A model generated the notes under the pieces. The model saw nothing but the letters and a program-made list of their open reading frames with translations, had not been told where the DNA came from and did no database searches. A program made the position numbers and the translations under genes. Below are positions 55,583-64,000 of a DNA stretch of 64,000 nt, piece after piece (within the stretch, counting starts at the first letter, position 1; each line of letters starts with the position of its first letter). The DNA is from Pseudopyrenochaeta lycopersici (Eukaryota > Ascomycota > Dothideomycetes > Pleosporales > Pseudopyrenochaetaceae). The stretch is taken from contig NHZP01000012.1 in the NCBI GenBank assembly GCA_003313425.1, positions 1,302,001-1,366,000 of the forward strand. Reading direction: 5' to 3'.

Positions 55583-56327
55583 GAGTAAGCGTCAGCACTG
55601 ATCTATGCAATGAATGGGACATTCCATCTGTGAATAGGAATTTCAAATAGGTATACAGATTGGTGTGTTGGTGTTCAAGTAGAATTCTGAATATCTAGGG
55701 CGATGTGTGTATGGGCTCTTGATGTTGAGTCAGGATCGAATCTGGGTAGTCATGCCGTGGAAAAGGGGGCCAAATATGAAGAGTCAGGGCAATGGAATTG
55801 GGATGGCTCTTGACTCAACTCATGCATGTGTCTTGGAAATGCAATGTTTTGCAATATTTAGCAGTGGGGCAAAGGGGCGAGGGACCCAGGCAATCTCTCA
55901 ATATGTATGGGCATAAGGTACCCCTTTTCGATACAGTCATCCTGCATGCTGATCTTATGAAATGGTTGTTTGTCTTTGGAATTCCCATTTTCGTAGCGGT
56001 ACTGCCTCTTGTAGAACTTTACACGGCTTAAATTTTCTCCAAGGTTTCTCTCGGTAATTCAGGTGTAGACTAGATGACGCAATAGTCGCATGAAGCGACC
56101 AATATAATACATTGAGCCTGAAGAGCATTCTTTCCAGACGCTTCTACCCAGTAACTCGGTTATTGTACAACAATGCAAGGCTTCTTGTGCCTTGGTCAGG
56201 ATATAATACAAATACAGCAATCGTAACCTCTGGCTGTGCCCTTCATACGCATCAGAGATGGAGTATACAGCGCCAGAGCTGAGAAGCCTTCCGTAACGCC
56301 AGAAAGTGTAATCATCGTGTACAGTCG
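55583..56327. other. Convergent intergenic stretch
   Basis: 3' flanks of the disordered-protein and DJ-1-like genes. Short frames at 55707-56031 and 56059-56340 have no features. No other structure was seen. Confidence 0.45.
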
Positions 56328-57343
56328 TTAATAATCGCAATGGTTGTAGTCCTCAAGTGGTCCGATCCCTGCTGCTCTCAATGCCCATTCTACTGCCTCT
56401 GTGCGATCCCAAAAGTACTCTCGCATCCACGTTGCCATCATATCCAGGGCAGAGACTGCGGAATTACTGGTCCAGATCTTCTCCTGCCGACTCCAAGAAG
56501 AATGCTGCCAGAAAGTATCAGGATACTGTCGCTGAAGTATTGGTAGCAGGGATTTCGGTGCTGCTGCTCGGATTTTGTGCAGGATGCCGGTTTGTACGAG
56601 GTGCACGATTCCAGATGCAATGCTCATGATGGCGAGCAGGCCTGGATTTAAGCATTGCGCGGTAAGAAATTCGGTAGCTGAGACTGGGAGCTCGCTAGAG
56701 GTGAAGGACCCAGGGATGATGATGATGTCAAATAGCGGTGCGTTCGCGAAAGAGTTCTATTTTCATTGTCAGTTATTGTTCTTTCTTTTTGGACTTGGCG
56801 CGGTCGAAGGATAGGAATAAGGGCATGTGTTGACCTTTGCCTCCCCGCCAGACAGGCTGTCAGATGGCTACATATCAAGGTAACCAAGATCGGGCGAATC
56901 CAGCACGACTAAGAAGTGGCTTCTTGGCCAAAGGAGTTTGGCTTGTAGGGTGCGACGACGATCGTGTTCGGTATGGAGCAATTCGAGGCTCAGCTCACCG
57001 TCACTGGCATTCTGCTGCCAGAGGTGACTGGAAATGATCCCTCTCCGGTCACAGAGACGTATCGGATGTCAATCTCATCCATGGCCTCATCAACAGCGCC
57101 CGCTGAGGTGTTTATCTTGCTGATGCGATTCCTTCCCAACATTGCGAGTAGATCAAGGGTGGCAAGATCGAGTAGCTGGACTTGATCCTGGTTGAGTGCC
57201 ATGACACCAATCCTTAATGAAGACTTTGACGGAGGCGCATAGTGAATGTTGAGGTCTTCTTCGGATGTCGATGAAGTGGTACAGAAGTAGAACAAGTCTG
57301 CATGACTTGGGAATGACGTGTAACTTCTAGGAGGAGAAGGCAT
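56328..57343 (-). CDS. DJ-1/PfpI-like protein lacking the catalytic cysteine
   Basis: Two exons, 57343-56999 and 56756-56328, join in phase 0 to 257 residues. The N-terminal exon has a polar leader, then LRIGVMALNQDQVQLLDLATLDLLAML near 42-68 and IDIRYVSVTGEGSFPVTSGSRMPVT near 91-115. The second exon continues with NSFANAPLFDIIIIPGSF. This gives the beta-alpha layout of the DJ-1/PfpI (ThiJ) superfamily. At the nucleophile elbow, where active members have a small-Cys-small-Gly turn, this protein reads IMSIASGIVHLVQTGIL, with Ala at about 162 in place of Cys. The C-terminal helix SAVSALDMMATWMREYFW matches the family's last helices. It is probably a non-enzymatic or degenerate member. The 242-nt intron is unusually long for this window, so an extra small exon inside it cannot be excluded. 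Confidence 0.75.
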
Positions 57344-58701
57344 GAAGAAGCAAGAACAAACAGGAAGAGAGAGGATGCGAGGAAGATGACTGAGGAAGGG
57401 AGGTTTCTCTAGAGAGAAAGGGGGTGGTGAGAAAAGCCTTCACCTCGCAGCCTCAGGATGGGTCTTATATGAAATTTTGTCGATGAGCCATACCGCATCA
57501 TTAAATCCGAGCGAAACGGTCCAGGGTGAGCCAACGCTACCCCGATGCGTCATATGGGGGATGCAGCACACGCTTACCTGAAACTCTCGCGCTATACGAA
57601 GAACTGCACCGATTAATGGACCACGGCTTAGCAGGCATGGAGGCTGATGAAACGCGGGTACACTCGCTTAGTTCTTCATCCGAAGCGAATGCACCCGGTC
57701 ATGCCCAAAGTGTCAAACAGCGAGGTGCACAGCGAATGGTATTGAATCATTCTTTCCACAATTCATGTAAACGTGTCTGCTGTTACCATGCTGCCTGAGT
57801 GTTGAAATGAGGACTGCCTATCTTGGCTATAAGTCGTCGTGTACAATCCCAAAGGTGGCTTGAGGCAGGCAGGCAGCAGAATTCCCCAACGTCTCGTTGG
57901 AAGAAGGCGGGTCGTTTCGCGGCACGGGGTACGGGAGCGCCGAACTTTCAATAAGCACTTGGAGTCTTCAAATGACTCCAATCTGATTAGATGGTGGCTG
58001 TGAGCTGAACTCCCCAGGATAAAATCGGGGACGTGGGATGAACGCCAGCAGCTTAGAGGTTCGGGAGAACGCCTCAGGGCTCAGGCACAAAAGTTTGACG
58101 GTCATCTGCCATAGGGATTACATCAGGCTCTCGGATATTGTTGTGACCAAGATAGCGACCGGAAATGTGAGAGGTGAAGCAGGAACAATGGCCTTCTCGA
58201 AGGGGAAGCAACAGCCTTGGAAGCCGATTCTTATTCGTGGCATGTGACCTAAGCCCGCCAGATGGCCCAGGCGCATTGCAAATGGAACACCGAGACGCCG
58301 CAAGCATAATTCCAGCTTGGAGTAGGATTTGCGCAACCGGAAGAGGACCGGAATGAGTGCCATGCAGCTTTGCGTGTGCTTTCGATGGCAAGGCTGATTC
58401 GGCCTGCTTCGGACTGTTTGGCTTCTGCTGTCAAGGACACAGCTCTACAAAGACCTGGCTTACACACTCGAACCTGCAGTTAACTTCACACCTCCACACA
58501 TGGCAGTACATGCAGTAAAAGATAGGGAATTCTTTTAATTCCATTAGTCAATTCGGGGCTTGCTGCCGAGTCCCGACGAAGTGCAGGGTGCTGTAGCGGA
58601 AGCCTAGAGCTCAACCGCATACATGACTGTCATGTCCATCGCTCCATGCCATAAAAAACAATATACCAGAAAGATTGCTAAATACTCGCTACTTCTTCCA
58701 C
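57344..58701. other. 1.4 kb gene-poor stretch
   Basis: It includes the promoter of the DJ-1-like gene and the 3' flank of the copper chaperone gene. Open frames at 57526-57798 and 58074-58391 overlap each other on both strands and show no domain. Confidence 0.45.
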
Positions 58702-59002
58702 CTAGATCTCCCTGGCCTCGCCGTCAGCCTCTCCCGACTTGACAGTCTTGCCGGTCTTCTTGATCTTCTCCAGGACGGTCTCGTACTCGAGCGAGTCGGC
58801 GGCAACGATTTCAGCGGTCTGGGTCTCGAGCGAGACGTTGTAGGACTCAACGCCTGCAGCCGGAGTTAGTGATGATTCTAGGGCATAGCGAAACGACGAC
58901 CGTGGAGCGTTACTAACCATCGAGCTTCTTGAGCACGCGCTCGACTGCGCCGGAGCATCCGCCACAGCTCATGGCAACGTTGAACTTGTATGTGTGGGTC
59001 AT
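58702..59002 (-). CDS. atx1: Copper chaperone ATX1
   Basis: Two exons, 59002-58918 and 58853-58702, join to 78 residues. The 64-nt intron has a GTTAGT donor and a TGCAG acceptor. The protein is a single heavy-metal-associated domain. The copper-binding MSCGGC motif is at 11-16, in a loop after the first strand MTHTYKFNVA. Then come the helix SGAVERVLKKLDG and the strand-loop YNVSLETQTAEIVA. The Lys-rich helix YETVLEKIKKTGKTVKSG carries the lysine cluster used for docking. Atx1 takes Cu(I) in the cytosol to the Golgi P-type ATPase Ccc2, feeding multicopper oxidases. The length is slightly above yeast Atx1 (73) because of an acidic C-terminal tail. Confidence 0.94.
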
Positions 59003-59830
59003 CTTGTAGGTTGTGGGTTGTAGGTGGCGTGTGGTGTTTTCTCGAGGTGGAGGTATGATTGAACTGAGGTTCAGCGTCTTTGTGTTCGGCTGGCGGGGTC
59101 TGGGTGTTGGAAACGGAAAGGCGAGGTGGAGCTATTTGGTAGCTGTGATGTAGGCGCCGTGATTAGAATTTATAGCATTCACTAGCGGACACTGGACAAT
59201 AAAAGAATTGCGCAAGTTTCAAGATGGTGTTGTAATTCGGCTAGATTGTTATAGATTGTCACCGGGCCGCTGACATATCCAGGCTTTGGAACGACAGCTG
59301 GGGTCATGGAACCCGTTTCGCATCAGCCTGTCTCTGTTCGGACTATCTAGTGGCGCAAAACTTGCTCATGCTAGGGCTCTTGGAGATAGTGAAGACATTG
59401 CAAATGCTGATCCTTCCAGCAGAGGACACTGTGTCGTTCAGCTCAGTAGGACATGGCGATAGCAACTTGAGATGAGGATGCGCAAAGGCGTGACGGCTCC
59501 GCATTCGCCATGGCGTAAACCGCGCAATTCCTCTCTCGGACTTCGACATACGAACAGCCTGCAAAGATCTACAGGCGGCACTATTGCAGCCACAACGTGC
59601 ACATTATGTTTGAAGGGACTGAGCCGTCTTCCGTTCCTGGATCGTGCCGTCCCTGAATCGGGAGCCCCACGCTAGCGGCGCGGGGCAGTAGCACTCACAT
59701 GCGCGAGCAGCCAGGTTCAAGCTGCGGCGGTGACGTCTTTGCACAAAACTCGCAGTAAACAACACCAACCACATTTTGCACCATGTCTTCGTGAGTCCAG
59801 GTCTGTTCGGCAACCGAGATAGACTCACAA
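59003..59830. other. Divergent intergenic stretch
   Basis: 828 bases between the divergent atx1 and PalA/Rim20 genes, containing both promoters. Short frames near 59343-59675 have no features. Confidence 0.5.
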
Positions 59831-62398
59831 ATGGCCAGCAACATACTTTTCCTTCCGTTTCGGCGGTCACACTCAGTCAACCTCACCGAGGCGATCAAGC
59901 AATACATATCCTCCAAATATGACCAACACCCGGACATGTTCGCACAGGACCTGGAGAAGATCGAGAAGCTACGCTCCGTCGCCGTACACGCGCAGGAACC
60001 CCATCCAAGCAACATTCCAAAGCTACAACAGTATGCCGCGCAGCTCATATGGCTGAGCGGGAAATTTCCCATCGACATCGGCGTAGAGTTTCCATGGTAT
60101 CCTGCGCTGGGATACAACACAAGTCGCCCGACCTCACGAAACAACCTCCGCTTCGAGCTCGCCAACATCATGTACAACCTTGCGGCCATGTACTCGCAGC
60201 TCGCCATGTCATCGAACCGAAGCACACCAGACGGACTGAAGGTGGCAGCCAACAACTTCTGCCTCGCTGCTGGTGTGCTATCACACCTACGAAATACTAT
60301 TCTGCCTGAGCTACGGACAGAGCCTCCAGAGGATATGGATCTTATGACACTAGAGTGCCTAGAGAAGCTTATGCTTGCTCAGGGTCAGGAATGCTTCTGG
60401 CAGAAAGCAGTCAAGGACGGGCTCAAGGACGCAACTATTGCCAAGCTAGCTGCACGTGTATCCGACCTATACAATGAAGCAGGCGATTTGGGAATACAAT
60501 CCGACGCCATCAGCAGCGAGTGGATACACCACATGACTGCAAAGCATCATCACTTTGCGGGTGCGGCACAGTACAGAGCAGCTTGCGACTGTCTGGAAAA
60601 GCGCAAATATGGAGAAGAGGTGGCGCGTTTACGTGATAGTCTTACATGTGTGAATGACGCGCTTAAGGAACAGCGATACATAAACAAGGTCGTGCTGGCA
60701 GATCTCAATGGATTGAAAGTCAGGGTCACAGAAGACCTGAAGCGCGCCGAGAAGGACAATGACATGATTTACCTCCTGCCTGTCACGCCGAAAGCCGAGC
60801 TGAAGATTCTAGACCGAGCAAACATGGTCGTTTCAAGAGTGCCCAAGGAAATAGCAGAGTCGAACTCGATGCTCGGAGACCACGGCGAACTCGGCCAGGC
60901 GCTCTTCTCAAAACTAGTTCCATATTCGGTGCACTTAGCTGCCAGTATTTATGTGGACCGCCGTGACAGATTGGTTAATAATACCATCATTGAGGAACTA
61001 GAGGCACTCACAACCCAGATTCACGAGGTCCTGCGCAGTCTCAACCTCCCTGGCTCGCTCCAGGCTCTTGAGAAGCCTTTGGGCCTTCCGCCAGGCCTTG
61101 TCGCCCACGCCGATGAGATCCGCCAACAAGATGGCATCAACAGATTACTACGCTCAATGGAAGATACGAAGAAGCTTATGTACACTGATCAGGCCATCTA
61201 TCACGAGGGTGTCGACATCCTGCGATCAGAAGCGGCAGAAGACGAAGGTGCTCGACGCCGATATGGCACGGAGCGTTGGTCTCGACCAACAGCTGAACAA
61301 GCCGCTCCAAAGCTATATGCGCAGATCAACGAGATTGATGGCTACTTTAAAGCTGCTACAAACAGCGACAACGTTGTGAAAACGAAGCTGAAAGAGAACG
61401 AGTACTTTATCCAGCTATTAAGCGGACCAGATCACGACCTCGAGAACTATGTACCAAGTGGTCGACGGCCTGCAATCACAGGGGACGTTGAGCGAGAAGC
61501 CGGCAAGTTGCGCGGCTGCTTCAACGAAGTCAGCCGGTTGGAGAGTAGGAGACGACGGAAGGTAGAGGCTTTGAGAACGAAAGCGAAGCAGGACGACATA
61601 AGTGAGTATTACGCTTCTTGCCACCTATCTGTCTGCTTACTCCCTGCTAGATCCAGAACTGCTGCGCGAAGCCGCTCGCTTAGAGCGGGAGTTCCCGATG
61701 CAAACAATTGAGGCTGTACAATTTGAGAGCCTCTTTGACAAGCGACTTCAAATGTATGACGTGGATCAAGATATGGTCCAAGAGGAAGAAAAGGAACAGT
61801 CTGAAGCAATCAAGCGACTACAGGATGCAAACGCAGCCTTCTTGATTGCGCGCAGAGGAGATCAATCAAACAAAAAGCGAGAACAAGCTCTGCAGAACTT
61901 GGAGAATGCGTACTTCAAATACAAGGAGATCATTTCGAATCTCGACGTCGGTCGGAAGTTCTACAATGGTCTTGCCAAGATCGTGAACCGGTTTCGAGAC
62001 GACGCACGTAGCTTTGCTTATCAGCGGAAGGCGGATGCTTCTGCACTGGAAAAGTATGCAGGACCTCCATGCTCCATGATCCTTTCTAACAGATCAACAG
62101 TGACCTTGCAACTCGAATGAACTCTCTCAGTCTTCAGCAGGCGAACTCGAACGCTTTACAACAACAGAAACAAGCAGACGCGCACAACCCACAGTATGCC
62201 GCAAATGCACATGCAGATGAGCCTTTGACTGCCCCAACTCCTACGAGAGCTGCTGTGCCGCCCCCATCTGGGATGTGGACGCCAGACGTTGGGATTCGAT
62301 TTGGTGGGGTCCCTACTACATCTGGGAATGCTCGACCGTCAAATGGCCCTTCCCAAGATGGGCGTTGGGATCCTGCACAAGGATTAAAGTTTGGGTAG
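59831..62398 (+). CDS. palA: PalA/Rim20, BRO1-domain protein of the pH-response pathway
   Basis: Three exons, 59831-61601, 61651-62053 and 62101-62398, join to 823 residues; introns are 49 and 47 nt. The N-terminal BRO1 domain (about 1-380) opens with ILFLPFRRSHSVNLTEAI and contains KFPIDIGVEFPWYPALGYNTSRP near 80 and LRFELANIMYNLAAMYSQLA near 110. A coiled-coil V domain follows (about 390-700, including FESLFDKRLQMYDVD and GRKFYNGLAKIVNRF). The C-terminus is Pro/Gln-rich and ends in GRWDPAQGLKFG. The protein binds ESCRT-III (Vps32/Snf7) through BRO1 and the transcription factor PacC/Rim101 through YPxL-type motifs, and so brings PacC to the PalB/Rim13 protease at alkaline pH. The last intron has two nearby AG acceptors. 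The second (ending 62100) keeps the frame, while the first (ending 62092) gives an early stop at 62118. Confidence 0.93.
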
Positions 62399-64000
62399 AT
62401 TGTTTGGGATTTGGGATGGTGATTCATCCATGCTTTCATAGGACACACACAAATTCCAAAAAATGTACCGACGATACTCAATTCAAATCATAATCGCTTA
62501 TGTTTAACTCGGTCTCTTCGCTGTTCTGGCTTCTCTAATCCGCCGAAATGAATTGGTCGCGCACGGATCACTTTATCTAGCGATGTGGAACGACTTCGCA
62601 CCCGGCGCTAAGCGAAGGTGTGTGGAGGCTCTATGTAGTGGGAATAGTCGTAGAGTTGTGGGGCCTGGATTGACGAATGATGCGTGACATGACCATTATT
62701 GACGGGATATTAAGGAATGTGAGAAATCCCAGTGCTTGAGTGCATCTTAAAGAGGCTTATTATAATCAAGGCCAATGAATTAATGGGTACCATGTTTGAG
62801 GACATGTACAGGATCCAAGTATGAGCATCTCCAGGTGAGTGAACAACCGCTGTAACAATGCTCATAGACATAAAAAAACGGTCCCACTACATGAATCTAG
62901 ACGTCGATTGTAGTAATCAGCCATTCCCCGCATTGGGAATAATGCACAGTTCTCAAATAACGGTCATAACCGCTGACGTGCGGCTCACAGAAAGGATTTT
63001 AGAAAGTTTCACATCTATTATTATCGCAGCAGTGTGATGCAATGCTATGCGCTGTGCGGGAAGTTATTAATCTTCCGACGTTGTGTAGGCGTGGGAATAA
63101 TAACTGGGTTACGTATGGAATCTGCCTCGCATCGATGTGTGCCTCGCGACGCTTCGTGGCTGTGTAAAGCATCTTCTACGGGATTGGGGCACGTCTTCTA
63201 CCACAGGAACGAGTCGCTGACTGGCCTACGCGCCCAAGAAATGAGAGCATTGTGAAATTTGCCCGCCCAGTTGCTTTGGCGCAATTGGTGCAACAGGCTG
63301 GTAGCGTGGTGTAGACTGCAGGCGGCGAGTGTTCTGTGACAGCTCGGCGACACTTGAGGTTCTCTTAGACTCGGCGCCGATCTGGTTCAACATGTGATTC
63401 ACCAGTCTATGGCCAGCGTTGGATGACACGCCTATTATCAAGGCAAGCTCCACCCTCTGTATAAGGCTGGGGGCTGAGCTGCACGTCGTCGCGTACAGTT
63501 GTGCTCCAAGGACCGAACAGTGACAAGCAACTCCACTTCCACGGTTGAGAATAGCAGCCGCCGATCATCATACGACAGGATTGCATCTTTGTCTCGAGGT
63601 TGTGCTCCCGTCGCACACCTGCTGAATACCTCGCCGTGCCTGCGAACAGCACCCCGGATCTCCTCTCGACGTCATCCCCTGGGGACAGAACAACAACGCA
63701 TATCGCGCCTCGTGCCGCGCCCTAGGCCTATCGTTTCACGACTCTCTCGCCTCTGAAACCAGGAACGCAGAGGAGCATCCACAGTGTGTGCAATTGCAGC
63801 CGACGGGTCGCATCTCAGCGCGGAGCTTATTGTTAGCAACAGCTAGGCCGGTTTGGGTGTCATCTTAGCACAGCCCACGCTCACCAGCGAGCAGGCCACA
63901 CAGCCTCCTTCACCCACCAGCCTCAGTCAAGCTCAGTCAAGCCAGGCACGTTGCGCGTTGCTCTCGGCCTCTCGACCAGTCATTGTGGCCGATTGCTGCT
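62399..64000. other. 1.6 kb without a recognised gene, probable 5' leader of a gene beyond the edge
   Basis: The left half is the 3' flank of PalA and is AT-rich around 62650-63000. The right 700 bases are C-rich and pyrimidine-rich on the + strand and include a perfect tandem 10-bp duplication CTCAGTCAAG (63922-63941), as is common in leaders or promoters. No coding frame with support was found. Confidence 0.45.

Overview
The window looks like a euchromatic piece of a filamentous ascomycete genome, most likely a dothideomycete of the Pleosporales type. The evidence is short introns (about 46-126 nt, most near 50-60) with GTRNGY donors and CTAAC/CTGAC branch points, compact gene spacing with many divergent pairs, and a fungal gene repertoire: GET1, an Anp1/Mnn9 mannosyltransferase, an Ecm33-type GPI protein, PalA/Rim20, a Pcs60-type peroxisomal ligase, DUF3431 and a fungal-rhodopsin-domain protein. 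The order-level placement is an inference from gene content, not a measurement. Exon models were spliced by hand. Every multi-exon CDS given was checked for reading-frame closure, but exact splice sites still need RNA evidence.

Layout. Bases 1-5.1 kb hold the 3' end of an unknown gene, a small membrane protein, and a 916-residue protein joining a fungal rhodopsin (GPCR-like) domain to an L-fucose-permease-type MFS transporter. Bases 5.1-14.7 kb are gene-poor. They contain an intronless GH78 alpha-L-rhamnosidase without a signal peptide and a three-exon cysteine-rich secreted protein with a Kex2-like site. Bases 14.7-29.3 kb carry GET1, a PTAR1/Ecm9-like prenyltransferase-alpha-repeat protein, several unknown proteins, a DUF3431 membrane protein and an NmrA-like protein. 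Bases 30-36.2 kb carry the Pcs60/AAE3-type acyl/oxalyl-CoA synthetase (C-terminal AKL), an SPF45-type splicing factor and the mannan polymerase subunit. After a 3.6 kb gene-poor stretch come a zinc-ribbon protein, an Ecm33-like GPI cell-wall protein and another gene-poor stretch with a nested inverted repeat. Bases 47.3-62.4 kb carry a 3-methyladenine DNA glycosylase, QCR7, a mitochondrial carrier of the NAD/folate/FAD group, a large disordered protein, a DJ-1/PfpI-like protein that lacks its nucleophile cysteine, the copper chaperone ATX1 and PalA/Rim20.

How the genes fit together. Most are independent housekeeping genes. Two divergent pairs share short promoters with plausible joint control: GET1 with the PTAR1-like gene, and QCR7 with the mitochondrial carrier. 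The mannosyltransferase and the Ecm33-like protein both serve the cell wall but are 6 kb apart. The most suggestive neighbourhood is 2.3-13.5 kb: a possible deoxysugar sensor-transporter fusion, an intracellular rhamnosidase and a secreted cysteine-rich protein. No tRNA, rRNA, CRISPR array or intact transposon was recognised.
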